64,000 nucleotides of DNA, from positions 3,162,001 through 3,226,000 of the forward strand of contig CP114179.1 of assembly GCA_039555135.1 (NCBI GenBank), given 5' to 3'. The stretch is from Phycisphaeraceae bacterium D3-23 (GTDB lineage Bacteria; Planctomycetota; Phycisphaerae; Phycisphaerales; Phycisphaeraceae). Below the pieces are notes generated by a model. It was not told the origin of the DNA and made no database searches. It worked only from the letters and a program-made list of their open reading frames with translations. Both the position numbers and the translations under genes were made by a program. The number at the start of each line of letters is the position of its first letter. Positions within the stretch are counted from its first letter, which is position 1. Positions 26,785-36,782 of this stretch are shown here, piece by piece.

Positions 26785-27951
26785 TCAGCGCTGATAGATC
26801 GGCAGGTACTTGTACGGCAGCTGGAGGATCGTCAGCGCCAGCGCGGTCCCGTAGACCGGCCCCACGCCGTCCCCGTTCCACCATCCCTCGGCCTGCTGGA
26901 GTCCAATCAGCTGGTCGCGGGCCTTGGGGAAGTAGGCGTCCCAGTACTCGTCGCCGGCCTGGTAGAAGGCCTGCGCCGCGTAGTAGTGGCCGTAGTAGTC
27001 GTGCCCGCCGTTCTTGCTGAACCGGTCGCCGCGGCCGTTCTCGCAGTACTGGCTGAAGACGTAGGCGAGGCAGGCCTCGGCCATGTCGGACTCATAGTCG
27101 CCCGCCGCGTAGAGGCAGGGCAGCGCCGCCGCGGAGATCGGCAGGCGGACCCCGCGTGAGCCGTAGCTGTAGCAGATGCCGCCCTCGGGGGTCTGGCACA
27201 TCTCGAGGTAGCCCACCGCGTCGCGCACGACTTCCTCGGGCAGCACAAAGCCCGCGTTGTGGCAGGCCCGCAGCGCCTGGAGCTGGGTCACGGTGACCGA
27301 GCCCTCGTCGCCCGAGTTGGGCGTGTACATCCAGCCGCCCAGCGGCGACTGCGCACGGTCGGTCAGGACGATCGCCTTCTGGATGATGATGCGCATCTGC
27401 TCGCGCACGCGCTCATCACTCTCCATGTCGTAGGCGCACGCCAGGAACATCAGCGCGAACCCGTGCGGGTACATCGTTCGGCCGTTCTCGTTGCCCGCAG
27501 CGATGATGCCGCTGTCGGGGTTGGCCTGACGCATGACGTAGCGGACGGCTTTGCGGACATTGTCGGCGTAGGGCCCACGGCTGGTCGTGTTGCCCCCGGC
27601 GAGGAAGGCCATGCCGGCGAGTGAGGTCATCGTCACGGGGTAGGTGACGCCGTCCTGCGTCGTGCTCCAACTGCCGTCGTTGCCCTGCGTGCGGGCGAGG
27701 TAGTCGAGGCCCTTCTCGATCGAGCGTTGGGTCTGCTGTGTGAAGTGGCGCGGCATGATGTTGCCGTCTTCATCGAACACCACCTCGACATCGGCGCGGC
27801 CGTCGCCGTCGTCTTCGCCTGCGGTGTCGGGGGCGGCCTGGGCGGGTACCTCGGGCTCGGCATCCTGCGCGGGTGCCGGCTGCGGCATCGCCATGAGCGA
27901 GAACACGGCGAGGAACGCCATCCAGAGCGGGAGGTGGTTGCGATGCTTCAT
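26785..27951 (-). CDS. Exported prenyltransferase/squalene-cyclase-like repeat protein
   Basis: From the ATG at 27951 the product is 388 residues with a signal peptide (FLAVFSLMAMPQPAPAQ) and a negatively charged linker. It then carries alpha/alpha toroid repeats of the prenyltransferase / squalene oxidase type. Repeats are seen at GLDYLARTQGNDGSW (about 104), AVGYLEMCQTPEGGI (about 250) and near the C-terminus. The catalytic aspartate motif of true cyclases is not visible, so a binding or structural role is more likely. Such proteins are commonly encoded next to MoxR in planctomycetes. The frame is open to 28023, but that stretch contains a REP-like element, so the inner start was chosen. 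Confidence 0.78.
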   Translation of the reverse strand: MKHRNHLPLWMAFLAVFSLMAMPQPAPAQDAEPEVPAQAAPDTAGEDDGDGRADVEVVFDEDGNIMPRHFTQQTQRSIEKGLDYLARTQGNDGSWSTTQDGVTYPVTMTSLAGMAFLAGGNTTSRGPYADNVRKAVRYVMRQANPDSGIIAAGNENGRTMYPHGFALMFLACAYDMESDERVREQMRIIIQKAIVLTDRAQSPLGGWMYTPNSGDEGSVTVTQLQALRACHNAGFVLPEEVVRDAVGYLEMCQTPEGGICYSYGSRGVRLPISAAALPCLYAAGDYESDMAEACLAYVFSQYCENGRGDRFSKNGGHDYYGHYYAAQAFYQAGDEYWDAYFPKARDQLIGLQQAEGWWNGDGVGPVYGTALALTILQLPYKYLPIYQR

Positions 27952-27979
27952 GCGGAGAGTCCCCAGTCTTGGGTGGGTC

Positions 27980-28006
27980 GTTGAGCCGTCGCCCGGCGGG
28001 CGGGGC
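27980..28006. repeat. Single REP-like element, family B
   Basis: A 27-nt element between the SIMPL and toroid-repeat genes shares the GCCGTCGCCC...GGGCGG core with copies at 8772-8799 and 41876-41948. Confidence 0.6.
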
Positions 28007-28037
28007 GTCGTGCCGGCTGCCATTGTCTGTCTTGAAC

Positions 28038-28904
28038 TTAGTCGATCGCAAAGGTCACGGTGAGTGTCGTCGTCACCGGGATCGGGTCGTGCGAGGCGGT
28101 GGACATCGCGTCGGAATCCTCGGCCATCAGGCCGAAGATCATCTGCATATAGCTGTTTTCGTTGCCGGCGTCGCTGGTCGGGATGCCCTCGACGATCGCG
28201 GTGACGCCGCCGAGCTCGACGCCCGCAAGCTGCGCGAGGCGCTCGGCCTGCTGGCGGGCCTTGGCCATGGCCTGCGCGGCCGCCTCGGCTCGGGCCGCTT
28301 CCGGGTCCGACACGCGGAACATCGCGACGTCGCTCGACGGGACGCCCTGGCCAAACTGCATCATCATCATGTCTTCCTGCGTCATCGCGCCGATCGAGAT
28401 GCCGGCCTCTTCGATCGCCTCGCCGACCTCGACGATCAGGTCGATAAGGTCGGCCTCTTCCATCGCGCTGACGCCTTCGATCTGGACCGTCACGGTCTGG
28501 CTGATCGCCAGTTCGCCGGGCGGGGTCTGGATCTCGTCGCCGCCCAGCCCCGGCCCGATCATCATGCCGCCCATCGCGTCGGCCATGTCGCCGCCCTGGC
28601 TCACGCGGAGCCCGCTGGTCTTGACGCTGAGCCCGTCGATCTCCATCGCCTCCAGCGCCTGGATCGCCCGGCGTCGGGTGTCACGGAACGCGACCACCGC
28701 GTCGTCGGCGGACTCGGCCGACTCCATCAGCGTGCCTTCGAACACAAGCAGGTCGGGCGTTGCCTCGGCCTCGCCGGTGACGGTGACGGTGATGCCGCCC
28801 TGCTGCGCCGTCGCGACCGGGCCGCTGACGAGCGCGAGGCCCAGCGTGAGTGCGGCCGGTGCGGTGCGGAGCGGGCGGAAGATCAGCTTAGTTAGACGGT
28901 TCAT
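28038..28904 (-). CDS. SIMPL (DUF541) domain periplasmic protein
   Basis: A 288-residue exported protein from the ATG at 28904, four bases after the upstream stop. It has a signal peptide ending near TAQQG. The SIMPL/DUF541 pattern follows: GITVTVTGEAEATPDLL, the middle motif DTRRRAIQALEAMEIDG, and a C-terminal ITVTVTFA-like strand (TTTLTVTF). The MoxR cluster context suggests a periplasmic partner. The function of the family is not settled; it has been linked to outer-surface or stress roles. An upstream start at 28940 would overlap the preceding gene and was not chosen. Confidence 0.85.
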   Translation of the reverse strand: MNRLTKLIFRPLRTAPAALTLGLALVSGPVATAQQGGITVTVTGEAEATPDLLVFEGTLMESAESADDAVVAFRDTRRRAIQALEAMEIDGLSVKTSGLRVSQGGDMADAMGGMMIGPGLGGDEIQTPPGELAISQTVTVQIEGVSAMEEADLIDLIVEVGEAIEEAGISIGAMTQEDMMMMQFGQGVPSSDVAMFRVSDPEAARAEAAAQAMAKARQQAERLAQLAGVELGGVTAIVEGIPTSDAGNENSYMQMIFGLMAEDSDAMSTASHDPIPVTTTLTVTFAID

Positions 28905-28908
28905 CAAT

Positions 28909-31204
28909 CTAGTTTCCAGGTGCGTTGTTATCGTCCTCAAACTGCGGGGCGGGCTGGGTCGGCAGGGAGTAGGCGGTGATATCGCGGCGGGTGACGCAGA
29001 TGATCTTATCGCCCACGATGCTCAGCCGCCCGCCGCTGCCACGGAGGTATCGGCTTTCGAACTCGGAGAGCGGGTCGCCGTTCTCGACGGACAGGGCGAA
29101 GAGCTTGTCTCCGCGGAGGACATACATCGCCTCGTCGGAGAGCAGCCCCGAGCCGATCGTCGACCCTTCGCGTGATCGGTTGTTCCAGGCCATGCGCTCT
29201 TCGGGGTCGAGCGGGAAGGCCTGGACGGCCTGGTCCATCGTATAGAAGCGGTCGTGGTCGACGCCGATCAGCTCGGCGTTGGCCTGGGCTTCGCGTTCCC
29301 ATAGCATGGTGGCATTGACGGGGTCGATGGCGTAGACACGGGCGCTGCGGGCTTCCTTGATGTAGAGCACGCCGCCACGCAGCGCGATCGCGCCCGGGCC
29401 CTGCGCGTTAGCGCTGGGGGGCGGCGAGCCGTAGTAGTTCTGCTGCCCGCCGCCTTCGGGGATCTGCAGGCGCATCGCCCAGGCGACTTCCCCTGTGCCG
29501 GTATCGACGCCGAGCACCGCGCCGTTGTTGGTGAGCACATAAAGGTTTCGGCCGTCCATGCGCATGGTCGGGTGGGGCATCCAGGCGTACTGCGCGTTGG
29601 GGCTGACGCGGAGGTCGGCTTCGCCCAGGGGGAGGGACCACTGCGGGTTGCCGGTGGATGCGTCGATGCGGTAGAGCACGAGGGTGCGGTTGTTGCCCCC
29701 GGGCAGCTGCCCGTCGTCGAACCCGCCCGGGCCCTGGTTGGGGTTGTTGGCGTTGACATTTGAGCCGACGCTGTGCGCGATGGCGTAGATTTGGCCGTTG
29801 ACGACGATGGGTTGGCCGCAGAAGCTCTGCCCGCGCCATGCGGGGATGCGTGCCGAGTCCCACGTGACCTCGCCGGTCTGCTTGTCGTAGGCGGCGAGCG
29901 AGAAGCGGTCGTTTTGCCGGTTGCCGGCGATGCCTGCGGACTGCACCAGGACGTGGCTGTCGGTCAACGCGATCTTGTAGCCGCGCGGGTTGCCGGCGGG
30001 GGTGCTCATGCGCTGGGCCATGCCCGTCGCGGCCTCGGTGAATCGGCCGCTGCGCCAGAGCAGCTTGCCGGTCTCGAGCTCGATGGCAAACACGACGCCG
30101 TGCCAGTGCGCGTAGACCGCGCGGTCGTCCGCCAGGGTGGGGGGGGTGAGCTGGGCGCAGGTCGGTCGGGCCGTAGTACCGGCCGTTCTGGTTGTAGTTG
30201 TCGAGCAGGTCCTTGGTCGCCTCGTCCACAAACGTCATCTGCCAAACGGGGTCGGCCCCCTCCGCGGGCAGTGCCGAAGGCACCCGGCTTGCCACACGGT
30301 TCCCCGCCGGTGCCCCCTGCTGCGGCGGTTCACCTAAGATCGCCTGCAGCGCTGCGGGTGCGTCTTGCTCGCCGCCGCCATAGTCGACCCCGCGCCCGGC
30401 AAACCGCAGCGCGACCTGCTCGGCCAAAGCGTGCGCCTCGGCCGCCCGGCCCGCGCGGTGCATCGCGAGCACACGTTTGAACTGCAAGTCCACTTCGGGA
30501 AGCGACGAGCCCGGGTGGTGTTCGAGGATCGCTTCCCAGCACGCCTGGGCCGGGGCGAACTGCCCGCGCTCAAAGTAGAGGTCGCCCAGCAGGTCCGCGG
30601 CCTGGTCGCCGACGTTGGTCATAAAGAACAACTCGTAGAGCGCCTGGGCCTGGCGGAGCTGGTCGTCGGAGCCCGGCTCGCTGTGGTCCCTGCAACGCGC
30701 GAGCATCTCGCGGGCCTGCGCGTCGTAGAAAAGCTGGAACGCGCGACGGCCTTCCTGGGGCAGGTCACGCAGCCGTTCCTGGATCGATCGGCGGACCGGG
30801 ACATAGACCGAGGACTCGCCCAGCGGCGCCATCACGTGCCGCGTCGATTCGGTCAGGTCGATCAGGCTGCGGAACGCCTTTTCCCATTCGCCGGCATCGA
30901 GGTTCTCGTGGAATCGGTTGAGCGAGTCGTCAATCAGTTCGCTGTTGTCGCCTCGCAGCAGCGAGAAGCCGGGCTTGGCGTCTTCGCCCAGGACGTCGTC
31001 GAGGGACTCGGTGGGCTCGTCGAACAACTCGGCTTCTTGAACGGCGGCTTGAGCAACAACTTCGACTTGAGGCATTTCGATGGCCTGGAGATCAAGCTCA
31101 TCTTGCGCTGAGGCAACCCCCGCCCCCAGCCCGGCCAAGACGCAGCCGACGAGTGCTGCGGGGTAGCGGCGGGCGTGACGATCGCGTGGTTGGCTTGGCT
31201 GCAT
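28909..31204 (-). CDS. Exported PQQ-like beta-propeller protein, frameshifted
   Basis: The gene starts at the ATG of 31202-31204 with a signal peptide (AALVGCVLAGLGAGVASAQ). A helical repeat region of about 300 residues is followed by a PQQ-type beta-propeller (AIELETGKLLWRSG, LAAYDKQTGEVTWDS, AIDPVNATMLWERE). The frame breaks in a C8 tract on the coding strand (30139-30146). With seven C residues the two parts join as DLRPAHPPTLADDR and the protein would be about 764 residues. The propeller is related to BamB-like proteins, but fused to helical repeats. It is the first gene of the minus-strand cluster, diverging from the VWA gene at 31460. Confidence 0.82.
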
Positions 31205-31459
31205 AAAGAAAACCCCATGTGTCCCCGGCCGTCGGGCCGGCCAAGGCCTCAGTGTACCTGCGCGGGCCGTGTCCCTTGACCACGCATCAATAAGACGTTC
31301 TTGCGTGGGATTTGTTCGCGGTTCGGTCAGGCCGGCCATGCCGGTCGGCTAAACGTGTTTTCTGCGAAAAAATCATCGACAACGCCGCCGGATGCCGGTA
31401 CAAAGCATGGGTGGCCCTTTCCCGCCGCCCCCGCCCCTTCCTTCCCCAGGAGCCCGCCG

Positions 31460-32494
31460 ATGCCCGAGCGTACGAACCCGGCCCAGCGCCCGGAAACCCC
31501 CGAAATTTCGCAGGAAAACGACAGCATCGGCCAGGAGGTCGGCAAGACCCTCGCCGAGATCGCGCCCTGGGCCGTGTCGATCTTCGCCCATATGGTCCTC
31601 GTCCTGCTGGCGGTGTTTCTGGTCTGGACCACCGTTCTGGACGAGCAGGACCCGCCCCATCAGGTCCAGGCGAGTTTCCCGCAGGATGACCTGATGCGGC
31701 CTGTCATCGACCCCAACCCCCAGCCCAGCGAGGCCGAGGCCGCGCGGGCGACCGCGCCGATCCTCTCACAACAGAACGACCCCGAGCCGATCATGCCCCG
31801 CGATATCGGGCTGGGCGAGACCGACCTGCCCAATCTCCGGATTGAAATCGGGCCCTACAGCGAGTTTGACCGCAACCGGAAACCCGGCCCCGGCACGCCC
31901 GGCTCACCGATCCTGGGCCCCACGGGCCGGCAGACCGTGTTTGTGATCGATGCGTCGGGGTCGCTGATCGACACCTTCCCGCTGGTGGTCAATGAGCTCA
32001 AGCGGCTGCTGGTGCAGCTCGCCCGGGCGGAGCAGGCACGGCTGGCCGACCCGGCACAGCGTAACGAGACGCCTTTTGCGTATTCCGTCGTGTTTTTCCG
32101 CGATGGGGAGGTGCTGGTCGAGGACCGCCGGGGGCTACGCACGGCTGGGAACGAGGCGGTGGATGGGTCTTTGGCGTGGCTGGACACAGTTTCGCCGGGT
32201 GGGGCGACCTCGCCTTTGCCCGCGCTGGAGCTGGCGATGTCGTATGGACCCGACACGGTGATCGTGTTATCGGACAACATCACGGGTCACGGCATCCACG
32301 AGTTGAGTGCCCAGACGCTGATCGACCGTGTGTTGGACGCGCGCGGCGGCCGACGCATCACGATTAACACCGTCCAGTTCATTTACCCCGACCCCCAAAC
32401 CGCTTATGGCGGCAAAGGCACACTCGAACGCCTCGCGGACGAGACAGATGGGGCCTACCGATTCATCACAGACCGCGAATTGAACCTGCGTTGA
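31460..32494 (+). CDS. VWA protein with TonB-like N-terminal anchor (first copy)
   Basis: A 344-residue protein from the ATG at 31460 (AGGAG 8 nt upstream). A short acidic cytoplasmic part is followed by one membrane segment (about 38-60; SIFAHMVLVLLAVFLVW) and a Pro-rich linker. A VWA domain with a DxSxS metal site (DASGS at about 164-168) and LSDNITG closes the protein. The topology, a single anchor followed by a Pro-rich periplasmic linker, resembles TonB but with a VWA domain at the end. A second copy lies just downstream, and ExbB/ExbD genes follow. Function unknown; the context suggests a link between the Exb motor and a VWA ligand. Confidence 0.82.
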   Translation: MPERTNPAQRPETPEISQENDSIGQEVGKTLAEIAPWAVSIFAHMVLVLLAVFLVWTTVLDEQDPPHQVQASFPQDDLMRPVIDPNPQPSEAEAARATAPILSQQNDPEPIMPRDIGLGETDLPNLRIEIGPYSEFDRNRKPGPGTPGSPILGPTGRQTVFVIDASGSLIDTFPLVVNELKRLLVQLARAEQARLADPAQRNETPFAYSVVFFRDGEVLVEDRRGLRTAGNEAVDGSLAWLDTVSPGGATSPLPALELAMSYGPDTVIVLSDNITGHGIHELSAQTLIDRVLDARGGRRITINTVQFIYPDPQTAYGGKGTLERLADETDGAYRFITDRELNLR

Positions 32495-32530
32495 GCCGAT
32501 AGGGGCCCAACCGCCTTCTACGGGTTTCAC

Positions 32531-32561
32531 TGGACAAAAACGCGCGTATGGTGTTCAATAT
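32531..32561 (+). promoter_or_regulatory. Possible promoter ahead of the second VWA gene
   Basis: TGGACA (32531-32536) and TTCAAT (32554-32559) are 17 nt apart in the 243-nt gap between the VWA genes. CAATAT at 19 nt is an alternative -10. The rest of the gap holds GC-rich small palindromes and no gene. Confidence 0.3.
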
Positions 32562-32737
32562 TGCATATGCTCACCGGCTCAGCCGGCTTGGGTCGCCCGA
32601 TCGTCGGCAATGCCGGCGGGGAATCGGCCGATCTGGGCCTGGGCCAACCCGCAGCCCCTGTGGGTAGGCCGCCCTCGGCGGTCGAGCGACACGGGCCTTA
32701 AACACCCGCTTTTTCACCGCTTTGCGGAGACCTCGCC

Positions 32738-33811
32738 ATGATGCTTTTCGGATTTGCCGCCAACCGTGCCTCGGCTCCCGGGCCCGACCACGTGCCGCCG
32801 CCGAACGAATTCGAGGAGGAGTTTGACGATGAGGACTCGATCGGCGACGAGATCAGCGACACGCTGGTTGCGCTGATGCCCTGGGGCATCTCGATCCTGC
32901 TGCATGTCGGGCTCGTCGTCGCCGCCTTCTTCTTCGTCTGGCAGGTCATCATGACCGAGGAGCCCGACCCGCCCGTCATCCCCGACGCGGCCTTCTCGGA
33001 GACGCCCGGCTCGCCCGACCCGATCGAGACCGTCGACGAGCAGACCTCCGACGCGCCGCCCACCGTCCCGACCATCGACCCGACCACCAATCCGCCCAGC
33101 CCGGTCATGAACGTGACCGACATCCAGAGTCTGAGTGTCGGCGCGACCAGCGCGGGCGGCACGCCCGGCTCGTCATTCACCAGCGGCAACGGCACGGGCA
33201 CGTTCGGCACCAACGTCTTCGGCAACGGCGGTACCGCCCGCAACATCGCCTTCATCGTCGACGCCTCGGGCTCGATGGTCGACACCATGCCCCTGGTCAT
33301 CAACGAACTCAAACGCGTTATCAATGAGCTCGACGCCGCCCAGAAGTTCACCATCATCTTCTTCAACGGCGAAGGCGTCTTCGAGGTCCCGGGCACCAGT
33401 GCCACGGGCCGAAACAACCTCCGCGCCGCGACCGCCGAGTTCAAGCAGTTCACCTCCAACTGGATCACGCTCGACAACCACAACATCGAGCCCAACGGCC
33501 GGGGCTCGGTCAACGCCATCCCCGCGATCGAGCTCGCCCTCAAGTACGACCCCCAGCTCGTCTTCCTGCTCTCGGACAACCTCACCGGCGGCGGACAGGG
33601 CGCAACGACCCACGAGATCTTCCAGACCGATGTGATGCGTGCGATCGAACGCGCTAACGACAACACGCCCCCCGCGAAGATCAACACGATCCAGTTCCTC
33701 TACCGCGACCCGCTGCTCGACGCCGGGCTGTCGGGCACGCTCGAACGCATTGCCGAGGAAACCGAAGGCAACTACAAGTTCCTGAGCGAGCGCGACCTGA
33801 ACCTCCGCTGA
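32738..33811 (+). CDS. VWA protein with TonB-like N-terminal anchor (second copy)
   Basis: A 357-residue paralog of the upstream gene, with an acidic N-terminus, a membrane segment (about 49-71; ISILLHVGLVVAAFFFVW), and a Pro/Thr-rich linker. A VWA domain follows with the metal site DASGS (about 175-179) and LLSDNLTGGG. Both copies end with the same ERDLNLR-type tail (SERDLNLR here, TDRELNLR in the first). GGAG lies 9 nt before the start. The linker is longer and richer in Gly/Thr than in the first copy. Together they look like a recent tandem duplication that has specialised. Confidence 0.85.
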   Translation: MMLFGFAANRASAPGPDHVPPPNEFEEEFDDEDSIGDEISDTLVALMPWGISILLHVGLVVAAFFFVWQVIMTEEPDPPVIPDAAFSETPGSPDPIETVDEQTSDAPPTVPTIDPTTNPPSPVMNVTDIQSLSVGATSAGGTPGSSFTSGNGTGTFGTNVFGNGGTARNIAFIVDASGSMVDTMPLVINELKRVINELDAAQKFTIIFFNGEGVFEVPGTSATGRNNLRAATAEFKQFTSNWITLDNHNIEPNGRGSVNAIPAIELALKYDPQLVFLLSDNLTGGGQGATTHEIFQTDVMRAIERANDNTPPAKINTIQFLYRDPLLDAGLSGTLERIAEETEGNYKFLSERDLNLR

Positions 33812-33887
33812 CCCGGAGCGAGGCAGGCGACGCCGCCTGGACGAAATCGACACGACACCGCCGACCCCACCGCCCACGGAGACGCCG

Positions 33888-35066
33888 ATGCCCCATGTGC
33901 CTTTGTCTGAGCCCACGACGACCCGACGCGCTGTGCGTATCGGGATCGCTTTGTTGACGCTCGTGTTCGCTTGGGCCATCGCACTGCCGGCCTCGGCCGA
34001 TCAGCTTCAACGTAACGGCCAGTGGCAGAACGTCACGATCGTCGGCGTCGAGGACGGAGAGCTGGTCTACCGCAACAACGCGGGCGGGACCAACACGGTT
34101 GCGCTGGCCGATGTGGAGTCGCTCGATCTCGACGACGAAGCCGAGTTTAGGGGCGCACTCGAGGCGTTCCAGGGCGAAGACTACCGCAGGTCACAGCGGA
34201 TGTTCGGCGAGATCGCCGAGCAGACCCGTATCGACTGGGTCCGCCACTACGCACAGTTTTTCCTCGTCCAGTCGCTCGACCAGCGCGGCGAGCCGGTCGA
34301 GGCCGCGACGGTCTTTGCCCAGCTCGCGCGTGACGGGGCCGACCCGTACTTCCTTTCCGTAGCGCCGATGGCGTCACTCGCAGCGGTCAGCGACGATGAG
34401 CGTGCCCGCATCCGCGAAGAGGTCGTCGATGTCCTCGGCGACACCGAGGGTGTCACCCGCGAGCGTCTGCAGAACTACCTGCTCGCGGTCGTTGGCGAAG
34501 AGGCGATGCCCGACCTCACGCCCATCGAGCCCAACCCCAACCCCGGCACCGGCACGGACAACGCGGCGCAGCTCGACCGCTCGCAGTCTGCGGTGATCTT
34601 GCCCGAAGCGCTATGGGAGATCCTCGAGGCCGAGGAGTTCGATGCCGAGAAGTGGGGGGGGCTGACGCTGCTGCGTGAAGGCAAGTACGAAGAGGCGGTC
34701 GAGGCGATCACGCCGTGGATGGAAGGCCGGGGCGACATGCCTGAGAAGCTGTTTATCCTTGGCCGGGCGCAGCTCGCACTGGCCGACGCGTCGGAGGACC
34801 GTGACGACTACCTCGACGCCGGGCTGACGTTTATGCGGATCGTCGTCCACTACGAAAACCTCGGCACACCATTGCTCGCGCCCTCCCGGCTCGAACTCGC
34901 GTACCTGCACCGCGTCATCGGTCGCGAAGACCTGTACGACAAGCTGCTCAACCAGAGCGACCTGTTCCTCTCGTTCGCGGACGACCCCGAGACCTACCCC
35001 CAGTACTACCAGCGCTACTACGAGATCATCGGCGAGCCCGTACCCGTCCCCGACGCCGACGAGTAA
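33888..35066 (+). CDS. Exported helical-repeat (TPR-like) protein
   Basis: A 392-residue protein with a signal peptide ending near ASADQ (about 37). A short beta region (VTIVGVEDGELVYRNN) is followed by helical repeats of tetratricopeptide type (ALEAFQGEDYRRSQRMF at about 87, LAEEGKYEEAVEAI-like at about 268). It lies between the VWA pair and exbB in the same direction and with short spacers, so it probably belongs to the same operon and works in the periplasm. No enzymatic motif is seen. Confidence 0.75.
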   Translation: MPHVPLSEPTTTRRAVRIGIALLTLVFAWAIALPASADQLQRNGQWQNVTIVGVEDGELVYRNNAGGTNTVALADVESLDLDDEAEFRGALEAFQGEDYRRSQRMFGEIAEQTRIDWVRHYAQFFLVQSLDQRGEPVEAATVFAQLARDGADPYFLSVAPMASLAAVSDDERARIREEVVDVLGDTEGVTRERLQNYLLAVVGEEAMPDLTPIEPNPNPGTGTDNAAQLDRSQSAVILPEALWEILEAEEFDAEKWGGLTLLREGKYEEAVEAITPWMEGRGDMPEKLFILGRAQLALADASEDRDDYLDAGLTFMRIVVHYENLGTPLLAPSRLELAYLHRVIGREDLYDKLLNQSDLFLSFADDPETYPQYYQRYYEIIGEPVPVPDADE

Positions 35067-35342
35067 GACAACAAGCCCCCAGCCGCCCCGCGTGTTTGTG
35101 CGACGCCGGGGCTGATATGCCCGAGCCCGGCCACGTGCTCGGCGACAACCCAGCGACCCGAAGTAGTTTGACCCGGTTGCTTTTCGGCGGCCCGCTTGCC
35201 GACCCCGGCCCGCAGGCGGCACGCCGATGCAGCCCACCGGCCCGCACCGCCGCTGGCCGGCTTGGTTTAGGATACGCCACGCTTGACCCTGCATACCCCA
35301 CAGATCACACACCCGACTTCCACCCCACAGGACCGCCCACCG

Positions 35343-36149
35343 ATGCGCACGACTTTGACGAAGATGACCTTTGCCCTGGCTGCGGCGATCGCGACACCGA
35401 TCGTCTCGCTCGCACAGGACGCCGCCCCCGCCGCCGCCGAGGCCGCCGCCAGCACCGGCGGCGAGACCCAGAGCTGGTTCAAGGCGTTCTTCTGGCCCGA
35501 CGGCCCGATCCTGGGCAACCTCATCATCCTGCTCCTGCTGCTGATGTCGGCCACCGTCATGGGCTTCTCGCTCATGCTCATCTTCAAGTTCCGACGCAAC
35601 CAGGTCCTGCCCGAGGAGACCCGCGACGAGATCGAAGCGCTCCTCGCCGAGAAGAAGTACCGCGAGGCCATCGAGTTCTCGCAGGACGACGACTCCTACC
35701 TGGGCCAGGTCGTCAGCGCCGCGCTGAGCGAAGCGAGCAACGGCTACGCCGCGATGGAACGCGCCGTCGAAGAGGCCGGCGACGCACAGGCCGTCAAGAT
35801 CCTCCGCCCCATCGAGTACCTCAACGTCATGGGCAATATCGCACCCATGATCGGGCTGTTCGGCACGGTCTTCGGCATGATCGTCGCCTTCCAGGCGCTG
35901 GTCGCCTCCGAGGGCGGCGCCGACCCCACCGAGCTGGCGGGCGGTATCTCCACCGCGCTGGTCACCACCTTCTGGGGGCTTATCGTCGCCATCCCCGCGC
36001 TCTCGGCCTACTCGCTCATCCGAAACAAGATCGACGCGCACTGCGCCGAAGGCATCCTCATCGTCGAAGAACTCATCGCGCCCTTCAAGCCCAGCGGCAA
36101 GAAGAAGTCCCGGTCCGACCGCCCACGCGCGACGCCGAAGCCCGAGTGA
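35343..36149 (+). CDS. exbB: ExbB / TolQ / MotA-family proton channel subunit
   Basis: A 268-residue protein with a cleaved signal (ALAAAIATPIVSLAQ), a membrane helix (about 57-82), a cytoplasmic loop and a channel-forming pair of helices. The pair contains NIAPMIGLFGTVFGM and GISTALVTTFWGLIVAIPA. This is the ExbB/TolQ/MotA pattern, although the presequence is unusual outside planctomycetes and related groups. It forms the stator with ExbD and is driven by the proton gradient. Two exbD genes follow. The start at 35343 has AGGA 10 nt upstream; an earlier TTG at 35283 was rejected because it would precede the signal peptide. A long spacer (about 276 nt) upstream may hold its promoter. Confidence 0.9.
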   Translation: MRTTLTKMTFALAAAIATPIVSLAQDAAPAAAEAAASTGGETQSWFKAFFWPDGPILGNLIILLLLLMSATVMGFSLMLIFKFRRNQVLPEETRDEIEALLAEKKYREAIEFSQDDDSYLGQVVSAALSEASNGYAAMERAVEEAGDAQAVKILRPIEYLNVMGNIAPMIGLFGTVFGMIVAFQALVASEGGADPTELAGGISTALVTTFWGLIVAIPALSAYSLIRNKIDAHCAEGILIVEELIAPFKPSGKKKSRSDRPRATPKPE

Positions 36150-36232
36150 TAGGCGTTTTGTCGTTGATTGAAAAGGCACCGGCCCGCTGAAGCGGCCCCG
36201 GCCTAGCGCGTAAGACCCAAGCGAGTTTCTGT

Positions 36233-36769
36233 ATGGCTTCCAATGTCACAAAACGCGGCGCCGTCAAGCCGACCCTGAATATCACGCCGTTGATCGACGT
36301 GGTGTTCCTGCTGATTGTCTTCTTCTTGCTGGTGAACAATATTGTCACCGACGAGAACCCGGACATGAAGCTGCCCGAGGTTGAAAAGCCCGAGACGATC
36401 CAGGTCGTCTCCGAGAACCGGCTGATCATCAGTCTCATCCCCGATGAAGAGTGGGAAGGCGAGCCAGGCCCGGGCAGCCCCGTCGAGCACGTGCTCCAGC
36501 GCGGCGGCAAGGCCAAGGCGATCTCGCTGGCCGGCGTCGAGTACGCGATGGACGATCCCGACCGGATCCAGGCGTTCCGCGACAAGCTGGTCGACCTGAT
36601 CCGCCTGCGCCACCCGCGCGGCGGGCTGCGGTTCCTCTTCCGTGTCGACGCCACGATCTACTACCGCGAAGTCCTCCCGGTCATGGCGATCATGCTCGAA
36701 GCGATGTTCGAGTGCGGCCTCGAAAAGGGCGAGACCCTGATCGACATCGTCGCGTACATGCCGGACTAA
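36233..36769 (+). CDS. exbD: ExbD / TolR-family protein (first copy)
   Basis: A 178-residue single-pass protein with the ExbD hallmark LNITPLIDVVFLLIVFFLL, in which Asp22 is the proton-carrying residue of the membrane helix. The periplasmic domain is longer than usual (about 135 residues) and contains an insertion around EWEGEPGPGSPVEH. It pairs with ExbB upstream and a second ExbD downstream; two ExbD copies per locus are common where heteromeric stators form. Confidence 0.92.
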   Translation: MASNVTKRGAVKPTLNITPLIDVVFLLIVFFLLVNNIVTDENPDMKLPEVEKPETIQVVSENRLIISLIPDEEWEGEPGPGSPVEHVLQRGGKAKAISLAGVEYAMDDPDRIQAFRDKLVDLIRLRHPRGGLRFLFRVDATIYYREVLPVMAIMLEAMFECGLEKGETLIDIVAYMPD

Positions 36770-36782
36770 CAAGCGACACCCC

